64,000 bases of DNA from JACNIZ01 sp964344765 (GTDB lineage: Bacteria; Planctomycetota; UBA1135), in contig CAYFOM010000019.1 in NCBI GenBank assembly GCA_964344765.1, positions 18,552-82,551 of the forward strand, written 5' to 3'. The notes below the pieces were generated by a model that was not told where the DNA came from, did no database searches, and saw only the letters and a list, made by a program, of their open reading frames with translations. Shown in pieces: positions 34,032-42,502 of the stretch (position 1 is the stretch's first letter; each line of letters opens with the position of its first letter). The translations under genes were made by a program, and so were the position numbers.

Positions 34032-34487
34032 ATGGCACCTCCCCCTACCGCAGCTTCCGGAACAACTACCGACCCCGTGCTCGCCGCCGGCGTGGTTTTG
34101 TGGTCCGGCAGCGTCGAGCAACCGCGTTTTTTGTTGCTGCAGAACTCGCTGCACCAAACCTGGGGATTGAGCAAGGGTCACCTCAACAGCGGCGAAGAAT
34201 TGATCGCCGGTGCGCTGCGCGAAACCGAGGAAGAAACCGGCTACGTGCTCACCGCCGAAGACCTGCGCGGTGATTTTTCCGACACCTCGATTTACCAACC
34301 TAAAGAGGGCTTGTGGAAGCGGGTCGTCAACTTCCTCGCCGCGCAGCCGGTCGACATCGACGCATTGCAAGTATCCGACGAGCATCAAGACGTGCGCTGG
34401 CTGGCGCTGGAAGAGGCGCTGCAAATCGTCGAGCACGATGCGCTGCGCCGCACGCTGATCCGCGCCGCCTATCGATTGAACCGCTAG
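34032..34487 (+). CDS. Nudix hydrolase, Ap4A-pyrophosphatase-like
   Basis: The 151-aa protein carries the Nudix box near residues 46-68: GHLNSGEELIAGALRET continuing EEETGYV, matching G-x5-E-x7-R-E-x2-E-E-x-G. AAGVVLW and FLLLQNSLHQTWGLSKGH are like the NUDT2/Ap4A hydrolase group, and VVNFLAAQPVDIDALQVSDEHQDVRWL, read in parts, gives the later strands. Nudix enzymes cleave nucleoside diphosphates linked to another group. The substrate here is inferred only. The ATG at 34032 is used because earlier in-frame sequence is antisense to pyrK. Confidence 0.85.
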   Translation: MAPPPTAASGTTTDPVLAAGVVLWSGSVEQPRFLLLQNSLHQTWGLSKGHLNSGEELIAGALRETEEETGYVLTAEDLRGDFSDTSIYQPKEGLWKRVVNFLAAQPVDIDALQVSDEHQDVRWLALEEALQIVEHDALRRTLIRAAYRLNR

Positions 34488-34528
34488 CAAACCGCTTCCA
34501 ACTCACCTTCCCATCCGCATTCCCCGCT

Positions 34529-35149
34529 TTGACGTCCACCATTCTCAGTCCGCAAGCCGCGCTCGAGCTGCTGGAACAACACTCGCCGCCGGGCGAGACG
34601 TGGCCGACCCATTGCCGCCAGGTCGCGCGCGTGGCCCGAACCCTGGCCGACGCGGTCGCCGCTGCCGGCGCTCCCATCGAACCGGCCGACGTCGAGGCGA
34701 TGGCGCTGGTGCATGACATCGGCCGCAGCGTTGAGCACAGTTACTTGCATGGCTGGCAGGGTTTTGTGCTGATGCGCGATTTGGGTCATGCAGCGACCGG
34801 GCGAGGCTGCATTACTCATTGGCTAAAAGGCCGCAGCGAGGCCGAGTTGTTGGAAAGTCGCATTCCCAATGATTTCCTCGAAGAGGTGCTTTGCTGCCTG
34901 CAGCCGCGCGAGTGGACGCTGGCCGACAGCATTATTTCGGTAGCCGACTCCAGCGTGGCCGGCGTCGAAATCGTGCCATTGGAAGAGCGCCACGCCGATT
35001 TGGCACGGCGATACGGCAAGTCGGATTGGCTGGACCGTCACGAGCAGCTCGCCGCGCAGCAATTAGCGCAAATCGGCACGGTGGTAGGCAATGGCGATGA
35101 AGCCGCCCGAGCGTTGATCGCTCCGTTGTACGGCATCCGAAACTGCTAA
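34529..35149 (+). CDS. HD-domain phosphohydrolase
   Basis: About 206 aa from a TTG at 34529 (TSTILSPQAALELLEQHSPP). No ATG is available after the Nudix gene, so the start is uncertain. The HD motifs are THCRQVARVARTLADAV (first His), ALVHDIGRSVEHSY (HD pair) and the helix with HGWQGFVLMRDLGHA, where a further metal His sits. SIISVADSSVAGVEIV is the usual last acidic position (VAD). It is a small cytoplasmic HDIG-type protein, probably a nucleotide phosphohydrolase. It precedes argS by 35 bp. Confidence 0.8.
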   Translation: MTSTILSPQAALELLEQHSPPGETWPTHCRQVARVARTLADAVAAAGAPIEPADVEAMALVHDIGRSVEHSYLHGWQGFVLMRDLGHAATGRGCITHWLKGRSEAELLESRIPNDFLEEVLCCLQPREWTLADSIISVADSSVAGVEIVPLEERHADLARRYGKSDWLDRHEQLAAQQLAQIGTVVGNGDEAARALIAPLYGIRNC

Positions 35150-35184
35150 TCTGTGCGGCAAACCGGATTCACCGACCCCTGAAA

Positions 35185-36918
35185 ATGTCGCAAATCGCAG
35201 AACACGGCCTGGCTCCTTTCGCCCGCCGCATCACCGACGCCGTTGCCGCCGCGTTGGACCTTCCGGCCGAACAAGTGCTGCTGGAGCGGCCGCGCAACGA
35301 GGAACACGGGGAGTTTGCGCTGCCCTGCTTCCGCTTTGCCAAAGCCGCCAAGGCCAATCCTGCTGAGCTGGCCGGCAAATTGGCCGCTGAATTGGAAATC
35401 GCCGACGTCACCGCCAGCAACATCGGCCCGTTTCTGAATTTCCGCCTCGACGACACCGCGCTGGCGGCACAAATCGTCGCCGATGCACGGCGCGAAGACT
35501 TCGGCCGCGGCGTCAGCAATGAACGCACCTTGGTCGAGTATTCGTCGCCGAATATCGCCAAGCCGATGCATATCGGTCACCTGCGCACCACGGTGATTGG
35601 CGCGGCGCTGGCTCGCATGTTTGATCACCTGGGTCACGAGGTGGTTCGCATCAATCACCTCGGTGACTGGGGCTCGCAATTCGGCAAGCTGCTGGCTGCG
35701 TTTCGTCGCTGGGGCAGTGAAGACAAGCTCGAACAAGATCCAATTGGTCACTTGCTCGAGCTGTACGTGCGCTACCACGCCGAGGAAAAAGAAGACGCGG
35801 CGCTCGACGCCGAAGCCAAAGCCGAGTTTTTGTCGCTGGAATCCGGCGAAGAAAACGACGCCCGCCGCGATTGGAAGCGCTTCACCGATTTATCGCTGCG
35901 CGAATTCCAAACCACCTTCGATCGCTTGGATGCACGCTTCGATCTCGTGCGCGGCGAATCATGGTACGAGGACAAGCTCGAAGACCTGGTGCAGTGGCTC
36001 GACGACGCCGGCGTGCTCGAGCTCAACGACGGTGCCATCATCGTCGACTTGGAAAGCGAAGACATCAAAACGCCGTGTTTGGTCAAGACTTCGCGCGGTA
36101 CCACGCTGTACGCCACTCGCGATTTGGCGGCGGCTAAGTCGCGCTGGGATGAATTCCAATTCGACCGCTGCCTTTACGTCGTCGGCGCCGAGCAGTCGCT
36201 GCACTTCAAGCAGTTCAAAGCGGTATTGAAGCGCTGCGGCACCGATTGGTGGGATCGCATTGAGCACATTCCGTTTGGATTGGTGCGCTTCACCGAAGGC
36301 AAGCTGTCGACGCGCGAAGGTCGCGTATTGAGCTTGCAGGAAGTGCTCGACCGCGCCGTCGAATTGGCGCGTGAAATCGTCGAAGAAAAGAATCCGGAGC
36401 ACGCCGATAAAGATCAGGTCGCCGAGCAGGTCGGCATCGGCGCGGTGATCTTCCACGACTTGAAGCACCAGCGTCAAAAAGACGTGGTCTTCAACTGGAA
36501 GGAAGTGCTGTCGTTCGAGGGCGACACCGGCCCCTACTTGCAGTACACCCACGCGCGCTGCTGCTCGATCCTGCGCAAAGCCGGCCGTCGCAATGCCGAC
36601 GGCACCGCCACCGAGGACCACGCCAACGCCAAAGCCGCCGACCCCGCCTTGCTCGCCGATGGCCGTGATCTGTGGGTGCAACTGGGTCGCTTCCCCGCCG
36701 CGGTACGCGAAGCCGCCGACAAGCGCGAGCCGATGCTGCTGGCCCAGGCGCTGCTGAAAATCGCCGCCGCCGGAAATTCCTTCTACCGCGAGAAGCGCGT
36801 GTTGGGCGGCGACGATCCAGCCCTGGAAAACGCGCGTTTGGCGGCTATTGATTGTCTGCGCAATACGCTGGCCAGCGGCCTGCACATGCTCGGCGTGCCC
36901 ACCCCTGAAGAAATGTAG
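35185..36918 (+). CDS. argS: Arginyl-tRNA synthetase
   Basis: The 577-aa class I synthetase charges tRNA-Arg. VEYSSPNIAKPMHIGHLRTT contains the HIGH motif near residue 126. INHLGDWGSQFGKL and the KLSTREGRVLSL segment near residue 372 stand for the KMSK region, which is often altered in ArgRS. The N-terminal Add-1 domain (about 110 residues) recognises the tRNA D-loop. The C-terminal DALR-type helical domain includes YLQYTHARCCSILRKAG and ends at PEEM. Length fits the family. The apt start is 4 bp after its stop. Confidence 0.97.
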   Translation: MSQIAEHGLAPFARRITDAVAAALDLPAEQVLLERPRNEEHGEFALPCFRFAKAAKANPAELAGKLAAELEIADVTASNIGPFLNFRLDDTALAAQIVADARREDFGRGVSNERTLVEYSSPNIAKPMHIGHLRTTVIGAALARMFDHLGHEVVRINHLGDWGSQFGKLLAAFRRWGSEDKLEQDPIGHLLELYVRYHAEEKEDAALDAEAKAEFLSLESGEENDARRDWKRFTDLSLREFQTTFDRLDARFDLVRGESWYEDKLEDLVQWLDDAGVLELNDGAIIVDLESEDIKTPCLVKTSRGTTLYATRDLAAAKSRWDEFQFDRCLYVVGAEQSLHFKQFKAVLKRCGTDWWDRIEHIPFGLVRFTEGKLSTREGRVLSLQEVLDRAVELAREIVEEKNPEHADKDQVAEQVGIGAVIFHDLKHQRQKDVVFNWKEVLSFEGDTGPYLQYTHARCCSILRKAGRRNADGTATEDHANAKAADPALLADGRDLWVQLGRFPAAVREAADKREPMLLAQALLKIAAAGNSFYREKRVLGGDDPALENARLAAIDCLRNTLASGLHMLGVPTPEEM

Positions 36919-36922
36919 TTCG

Positions 36923-37459
36923 ATGACGGAACGCACCAAGCCTGATTACTACTCCGCGATTCGCGATGTGCCCGACTTCCCCAAGCCCGGCATTTTGTTC
37001 AAAGACATCACGCCGTTGCTGAACGACGTCGAGCTGTTCACCGCGGCGATCGACGAAATGGCCGAGCAGGTCCGCCACCTACGCCCCACTCACTTCGCTG
37101 CGATTGAATCGCGCGGTTTCATTTTCGCCGGCGGCATGTGCGAGCGCCTCGGTGCCGGATTCATTCCGGTGCGCAAGCCAGGCAAGCTGCCGTGGAAGGT
37201 TTATTCCGAGTCGTACGAGCTGGAATATGGCACCGATCAACTGCAAATCCACACCGACGCCTGTGGCCCCAATGATCGCGTCGTGCTGGTCGATGACCTG
37301 CTCGCCACCGGCGGCACCGCGGCGGCGGCGGTCAACTTGGTGCGCAAAACCGGAGCGGAGGTCGTCGCCGCTAGTTTTGTCGTCGAATTAGCCGCTTTGA
37401 ACGGCCGCAGCAAGTTGCACGGCTTCGAAATTCACAACTTGATGAGTTTCGCCGACTGA
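36923..37459 (+). CDS. apt: Adenine phosphoribosyltransferase
   Basis: The 178-aa enzyme salvages adenine with PRPP to AMP. IRDVPDFPKPGILFKDITPLL is the APT N-terminal hood, AIESRGFIFAGG is typical, and VVLVDDLLATGGTAAAA is the PRPP-binding loop. The ATG at 36923 is 4 bp after the argS stop, so both are on one mRNA. Together with purB it supports full purine synthesis and salvage. Confidence 0.96.
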   Translation: MTERTKPDYYSAIRDVPDFPKPGILFKDITPLLNDVELFTAAIDEMAEQVRHLRPTHFAAIESRGFIFAGGMCERLGAGFIPVRKPGKLPWKVYSESYELEYGTDQLQIHTDACGPNDRVVLVDDLLATGGTAAAAVNLVRKTGAEVVAASFVVELAALNGRSKLHGFEIHNLMSFAD

Positions 37460-37510
37460 TTCCATAAACCCGGGCTACACTTCTACTCGACGCGAGGATT
37501 CCGATCTTCC

Positions 37511-37522
37511 TAGAATGCTGCT
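37511..37522 (+). promoter_or_regulatory. Candidate leaderless promoter of the sigma factor gene
   Basis: TAGAAT (37511-37516) lies 6 bp before the ATG at 37523. TCGACG (37487-37492), 18 bp upstream, matches the -35 consensus at four of six positions. Transcription would start at the A of the ATG. Confidence 0.45.
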
Positions 37523-38299
37523 ATGCCAGATCAAGGCAACGCCAACCCACAAGCCGAAAAGGAAACTGAAGATCTCTGGAAAGAGTTCAAAGAGACCGGC
37601 TGCGTCGAGATCAAAAAGGAACTGATCCGCCGCTACCAGGCGCTGGTCCGTTACACCGCCGAGCGCATGGCGGCGTCGCTGCCGAAGTCGGTCGACGTCG
37701 ACGATCTTGGCCAGGAAGGCAATTTCGGCCTGATGGACGCGATCGAGAAATTCGATCCGGGGCGCGGTATCAAGTTCAAAACTTATTGCTCGACCCGCAT
37801 CCGCGGCGCCATTCTCGACGCGCTGCGCAGCCAAGACTGGGTTCCGCGTCTGGCCCGTACTCGCGCCAATCAGGCCGAGAAGGTGCGCCAGAAGTTCTTG
37901 TCGGAAGAAGGTCGCGAGCCGACCGACAAGGAATTGGCCGACCATCTCGACCTCGACGTCAGCGCGTTGAATAAGGCGCGTGCGCGTTCGATGCTCAACC
38001 TCAGCGACCGCCGCCCGGATTCGTCGGAGCGCCGCTCCAGCATCGATACGCTCAGCGAGTCCAGTATTTCGAACCCGTTCGACTTGGTGAATCGCAAAGA
38101 CATGATGTCGGTGATCACCCGTTCGCTGAGCGAAAAGGAAAAATCGATCTTGTATATGTATTACATCGATGGATTAAACCTACGCGAAATCGGCGAGCGC
38201 ATGGCGTTGACCGAATCGCGCGTTTGCCAAATCCATGGCAACGTCATTCGCCGTCTGCGGGATCGTTTGAAGGGGTCTGCCGATAACTTCGAAATCTGA
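37523..38299 (+). CDS. RNA polymerase sigma factor, FliA/WhiG (sigma-28) type
   Basis: The 258-aa protein has region 2 (LVRYTAERMAASLPKSVDVD, then DLGQEGNFGLMDAIEKFDP and KFKTYCSTRIRGAILDALR), region 3 (KVRQKFLSEEGREPTDKELA), and region 4 with SLSEKEKSILYMYYIDGLNL and LTESRVCQIHGNVIRRLRD. The RGAILDALRSQDWVPR helix is the FliA/WhiG signature. In many bacteria this sigma factor controls flagellar genes, in others development or stress. There are no flagellar genes or anti-sigma gene flgM in the window. It sits at the head of birA-rph-rdgB-lepA. Confidence 0.92.
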   Translation: MPDQGNANPQAEKETEDLWKEFKETGCVEIKKELIRRYQALVRYTAERMAASLPKSVDVDDLGQEGNFGLMDAIEKFDPGRGIKFKTYCSTRIRGAILDALRSQDWVPRLARTRANQAEKVRQKFLSEEGREPTDKELADHLDLDVSALNKARARSMLNLSDRRPDSSERRSSIDTLSESSISNPFDLVNRKDMMSVITRSLSEKEKSILYMYYIDGLNLREIGERMALTESRVCQIHGNVIRRLRDRLKGSADNFEI

Positions 38300-38321
38300 A
38301 TCCGCCTTCCGGCCGGACGAT

Positions 38322-39149
38322 TTGCTGCGCCTATTGCCGGCGCGGCGCGAATTGGCGGAAGAAATTGTGGTGCTGGATTACTGCCGCAGCACCCACCAGC
38401 TGCTGCGCCGCCACGTAGACGAGGTCTGCGCGCTGCAAAAAGAGCTGCCGCCGAGCATGCTCTACCTGACCGAAATGCAGCTCGAAGGCAAAGGCCGACG
38501 CGGTCCGGGATGGTGGTCGGGCTCGTGCTGCCAAAATTTGGCCGCGAGTTTGTTGCTCAAAAACCCGACGCAGCCGCCGGAAACCATCGGTCTACACGCG
38601 GCTTGTGCGGTAGCCGATGCGCTGTCGCCATTGCTGCAACAACCGCAAGATTTGGCGCTGAAGTGGCCGAATGACGTGCATTTGGCCGGCGCCAAGGTCG
38701 GCGGCGTGCTGGTTGAGGTCAGCGAGCGCCACGGGCAGCAGTTCGCGATGGTCGGCGTCGGCTTGAACCTGCTCCAAGCGCCGCCGGAAGACGTCGCCAC
38801 CTATCGGACCACTGCGGTTGTTGATCATGGAATCGAACCGGATCCTGAAGAGGTATGCCAGCCGCCTTCACGGGGTATTGATCGCACGCGATTGGTGGCG
38901 GCTTGGGTGTGGGCGTTGGAAAAACGGTTGCGCTGGGCGCGGCTCAACGGTCATCAGCAATTGGAGCGCGATTTTCTTCAATACCTGCGTCGCTGGGCAC
39001 CGCACGGCGTGCTGGATCCAGCCACCGGACACGGCGGACCTTTGGTAGAATTCTCGGTTCAGCGCGGCCTGACCTGGGGTGAAAAGGGAAACACGGACAC
39101 CCGCCCACTGGGTTGGATTCCGTCGCTGGATGCCATTGAGAAGCCATGA
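38322..39149 (+). CDS. birA: Biotin--[acetyl-CoA carboxylase] ligase
   Basis: The 275-aa enzyme activates biotin and links it to carrier-protein Lys. EMQLEGKGRRGPGWWSGS is the variant GRGRxGRxW biotinyl-AMP loop, LALKWPNDVHLAGAKVGGVL holds the catalytic KWPND block, and FAMVGVGLNLLQAP is the following strand. No N-terminal DNA-binding domain exists, so it is a group I ligase. The start is TTG at 38322; the preceding in-frame stop is at 38268-38270 inside the sigma gene. Its stop overlaps the rph ATG as ATGA. Confidence 0.9.
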   Translation: MLRLLPARRELAEEIVVLDYCRSTHQLLRRHVDEVCALQKELPPSMLYLTEMQLEGKGRRGPGWWSGSCCQNLAASLLLKNPTQPPETIGLHAACAVADALSPLLQQPQDLALKWPNDVHLAGAKVGGVLVEVSERHGQQFAMVGVGLNLLQAPPEDVATYRTTAVVDHGIEPDPEEVCQPPSRGIDRTRLVAAWVWALEKRLRWARLNGHQQLERDFLQYLRRWAPHGVLDPATGHGGPLVEFSVQRGLTWGEKGNTDTRPLGWIPSLDAIEKP

Positions 39150-39871
39150 CTCGTTACGACGGCCGCAAAGACGACGAACTTCGCCCGACTCGCATCACCC
39201 GCAATTTCCTCGATTCATCCGAGGGCGCGGTGTTGGTTGAGGTCGGCAATACGCGGGTGCTGTGCACCGTTTCAGTGACCCCCGGCGTGCCATCGTGGAA
39301 GCGTGGCAGTGGCGAGGGCTGGCTGACCGCCGAGTACGCGATGCTCCCAGGCTCGGTCCAAGGACGCAAACGCCGCGAAACCAGCAAGCGCGACGGCCGC
39401 AGTGTTGAAATTCAGCGTCTCATCGGTCGTGCGCTTCGCGCCGTGGTCGATTTACGTGCCTTCCCCGACTTCACCCTGGCGGTCGATTGCGATGTGCTGC
39501 AGGCCGACGGCGGCACGCGTTGTGCATCAATTACCGGCGCGATGGTCGCGCTGCACGACGCGGTGCAAACGCTGGCGGCGCGCGAAAAGCTGCTGCATTG
39601 GCCGATCCGCGATTGGGCGGCGGCGGTTTCCGTCGGCGTGGTGCGCGGCATTGAGGTGCTGGATTTGAACTACCGCGAGGATTTTGAAGCCGACGTCGAC
39701 ATGAATATCGTGGCGACGGCGAGCGGCAAGATTATCGAGGTGCAAGGCACCGCCGAAGGCGATCCCTTCGAGCGCGAGTCTTTTACCAAGATGTTGGATT
39801 TGGGTTTGAAGGGCGCGGTGGAATTGACCGAGCTGCAAAAGCAAGCGGTTGCCGAAGAAGCCACCGCTTAA
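39146..39871 (+). CDS. rph: Ribonuclease PH
   Basis: The 241-aa phosphorolytic exonuclease trims tRNA 3' ends. RPTRITRNFLDSSEGAVLVE and EGWLTAEYAMLPGSVQGRKR are typical. SKRDGRSVEIQRLIGRALRA binds RNA and phosphate, and CDVLQADGGTRCASITGAMVA is the catalytic block. Full length for the family. Translation is coupled to birA and rdgB follows 26 bp later, the common rph-rdgB pairing. Confidence 0.97.
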   Translation: MTRYDGRKDDELRPTRITRNFLDSSEGAVLVEVGNTRVLCTVSVTPGVPSWKRGSGEGWLTAEYAMLPGSVQGRKRRETSKRDGRSVEIQRLIGRALRAVVDLRAFPDFTLAVDCDVLQADGGTRCASITGAMVALHDAVQTLAAREKLLHWPIRDWAAAVSVGVVRGIEVLDLNYREDFEADVDMNIVATASGKIIEVQGTAEGDPFERESFTKMLDLGLKGAVELTELQKQAVAEEATA

Positions 39872-39897
39872 ACGACTGTTCCTACTACTCCGAAGCC

Positions 39898-40584
39898 ATG
39901 CAACGCATCCTCGTCGCCTCCGGAAACGCGAAAAAGCTGCACGAACTACGCACGCTTTGCGCCGATCTGCCGGTTGAGATTTTGGCGCCGACCGACATCG
40001 GCGCCGAGCTGCCCGATGTCATTGAGGACGGCGACACCTTCTCAGCCAATGCGCGCAAAAAAGCGTTGGAGTTCGCCGAATTCGCCGCCCAACACCTTGG
40101 CACCGACGTCTGGGCCTTGGCCGATGACTCCGGCTTGTCCGTCGACCACCTCGGTGGTTTGCCTGGCGTGCATTCCGCCCGTTACGCCGAAATGTATAGC
40201 GACGGTTTCACTGCCGACGATGCCGATCGAGTCTTGCCGCAATTTGAAGGAGTCGACGGCGATAACAATGTTTTGCTGTTGCAGCGCCTGCACGACGTCG
40301 CCGATGCCGATCGCGGCGGCGCTTTCCACTGCGTGATTGCCGTCGCCCATGCCGGCGAGGTCAAGATTGAGGTCGAAGGCGAGGTGCGCGGCCGCATTTT
40401 GCGCGAACCGCAGGGCGGCGCCGGATTTGGTTACGACCCGTTGTTTTTTCACGAACCCAGCGGCGTGGCTTTCGCCGAATTGAGCCTGGAACAGAAATCG
40501 CAAGTGAGTCACCGCGGAATCGCCGTCGGCAAATTGCGTCAGGCATTAAAATCTCTGCTGCAAACGCCGCCCAGCCACCGATGA
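39898..40584 (+). CDS. rdgB: XTP/dITP diphosphatase (RdgB/HAM1 family)
   Basis: The 228-aa housecleaning enzyme hydrolyses dITP, XTP and ITP. ILVASGNAKKLHELRTLC is the start motif, ALADDSGLSVDHLGGLPGVHSARYA the substrate and metal site (read in parts), and GGAGFGYDPLFFHEPSG the base-recognition loop. Its stop overlaps the lepA ATG as ATGA. It protects the nucleotide pool from deaminated purines, in line with the SMUG/AP endonuclease pair elsewhere in the window. Confidence 0.96.
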   Translation: MQRILVASGNAKKLHELRTLCADLPVEILAPTDIGAELPDVIEDGDTFSANARKKALEFAEFAAQHLGTDVWALADDSGLSVDHLGGLPGVHSARYAEMYSDGFTADDADRVLPQFEGVDGDNNVLLLQRLHDVADADRGGAFHCVIAVAHAGEVKIEVEGEVRGRILREPQGGAGFGYDPLFFHEPSGVAFAELSLEQKSQVSHRGIAVGKLRQALKSLLQTPPSHR

Positions 40585-42389
40585 GCAAGAACTTTCCTCC
40601 ACAGCGCATTCGCAATTTTTCGATTATTGCGCACATCGACCACGGCAAGTCGACGCTGGCGGACCGCTTCCTCGAGATCACCGGGGCGGTGGATTCGCGC
40701 AAGAAGCAGGACCAGATGCTCGATTCGATGGATCTGGAGCGCGAGCGCGGCATCACCATCAAGGCGGCTGCGGTTTCGCTGACCCACGTGATCGACGGCG
40801 AGGAATACTTGCTGAATTTGATCGATACGCCGGGTCACGTCGACTTTGCTTACGAGGTCGAAAAATCGCTGCAAGCATGCGAAGGCGCGTTGCTGCTGAT
40901 CGACGCGGCGCAGGGAATTCAAGCGCAAACCGTCGCCAACGCCATGCTGGCGATGGATCAGGAAATGTCGGTGATCCCAGTGTTCAACAAGATGGACTTG
41001 CCGCACGCGCGGCCCGAGGAAATCAAAGACGAACTGGAAAACACGCTGCTGCTGGAGCGCGATTCGGCGCTGTCGTGTTCAGCCAAAACCGGCATGGGAT
41101 TGGATGATGTGTTGCACGCCATCGTCGAAGACATCGCCCCACCCGAAGGCGATCCGAACAAACCGCTGCGCGCGCTGATTTTTGATGCCAAGTACGACGA
41201 GTACCGCGGCATCATCGTTTACTTGCGCATGGTCGACGGCCAGTTGAACAAAGGCGACTGGATTCACATGGTCGGCGCCGATGCCGATTACGAAGCGATT
41301 GAGATCGGCAAGTTCATGCCGAAGCCGGTCCCCCATCAGCACCTGGGTGTCGGCGAGGTCGGATATTTGATCTCGAACATCAAGCGCTTGGAAGACGTGC
41401 GCGTCGGCGACACCGTCACCATCATGAAGGGTGAACGCGCCGAAGTGCTGGAGGGTTACCGCGAACCCGAGCCGATGGTTTGGTGCGGCATTTACCCTGT
41501 GAACAGCGGCGATTTCGAAAACTTGCGCTCGGCTTTGAAGGCGCTGAAGTTGAATGATTCGTCGATCATTTTTGATCCCGAATCCAGTGATGCACTCGGC
41601 TTTGGCTTCCGCTGTGGGTTCCTCGGGCTGCTCCACATGGAGATCGTGCAGGAACGCTTGGAGCGTGAAAGCGGAATCGACATCGTGCAAACTGCGCCAA
41701 CGGTGCCGTACGAAGTGCAGATGAACGACGGTGAAACGAACGTCATTCACTCACCGGGTGAACTTCCCGACCCCACCCAATGGTCCGAGGTTCGCGAACC
41801 GATGGTCACCGTGCACATTCTTGTGCCGACGGAATCCATCGGCCCGATGATGAAGCTGTGCACCGAGCGCCGCGGCATTTTCTTGCGTCAAGAGCACCTG
41901 TCGGCGTCGCGCGTGATGCTGACTTGGGATATGCCGTTATCGGAGATCATTTACGACTTCTACGACAAGCTGAAGTCCGGCACCAAAGGCTACGGCACGA
42001 TGAACTTTGAAGAGCCGCGCTTCGAAGCGGCCAACTTGGTCAAGCTGCGCATTTTGGTCAACGGCAACGAGGCCGATGCGCTGTCGCTGATCTGCCACGC
42101 CGATTCGGCGCAACGCCGCGGTCGCGCGGTGCTGCAGAAACTGCGCAAGGAAATCCCGCGCCACCAATTCCAAATCCCGCTGCAAGCAGCCGTCGGCGGC
42201 AAGATTATGGCGCGCGAAAACATCCGCGCACTGTCGAAAAACGTCACCGCCAAGTGTTACGGCGGCGATATTACCCGTAAGCGCAAGCTGCTCGAGAAGC
42301 AGAAAGAGGGTAAAAAGCGGATGAAGTCGATCGGCAATGTGGAAGTGCCGCAAAAAGCCTTCTTGGCAGTGCTATCGACCGACGAATAA
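40581..42389 (+). CDS. lepA: Elongation factor 4 (LepA)
   Basis: The 602-aa translational GTPase acts on ribosomes during initiation or stalled elongation. G1 is IAHIDHGKSTLADRF near residues 17-31, with DLERERGITIKAA (G2), DTPGHVDFAYEV (G3), NKMDLPHARPEEI (G4) and SCSAKTGMGLDDV (G5). GFRCGFLGLLHMEIVQERLERE and the C-terminal QKEGKKRMKSIGNVEVPQKAF are LepA-specific. In several bacteria lepA and lepB are adjacent, but here the signal peptidase gene is 13.5 kb away. Confidence 0.97.
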   Translation: MSKNFPPQRIRNFSIIAHIDHGKSTLADRFLEITGAVDSRKKQDQMLDSMDLERERGITIKAAAVSLTHVIDGEEYLLNLIDTPGHVDFAYEVEKSLQACEGALLLIDAAQGIQAQTVANAMLAMDQEMSVIPVFNKMDLPHARPEEIKDELENTLLLERDSALSCSAKTGMGLDDVLHAIVEDIAPPEGDPNKPLRALIFDAKYDEYRGIIVYLRMVDGQLNKGDWIHMVGADADYEAIEIGKFMPKPVPHQHLGVGEVGYLISNIKRLEDVRVGDTVTIMKGERAEVLEGYREPEPMVWCGIYPVNSGDFENLRSALKALKLNDSSIIFDPESSDALGFGFRCGFLGLLHMEIVQERLERESGIDIVQTAPTVPYEVQMNDGETNVIHSPGELPDPTQWSEVREPMVTVHILVPTESIGPMMKLCTERRGIFLRQEHLSASRVMLTWDMPLSEIIYDFYDKLKSGTKGYGTMNFEEPRFEAANLVKLRILVNGNEADALSLICHADSAQRRGRAVLQKLRKEIPRHQFQIPLQAAVGGKIMARENIRALSKNVTAKCYGGDITRKRKLLEKQKEGKKRMKSIGNVEVPQKAFLAVLSTDE

Positions 42390-42502
42390 GCGCCGATTCG
42401 GGCTTAACTAGAAAGTCATAAGTCATTTCGCGCCGTTGTTTATGATTGATGGCCGTGCCGGTGGTTGCTCCCCAGACCTCCCAAACGCCCGGCCCCAATC
42501 CA

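Noticed and set aside
35959..36939. Minus-strand open frame of 326 codons inside argS
   Set aside because: Antisense to a clear synthetase gene and without motifs.
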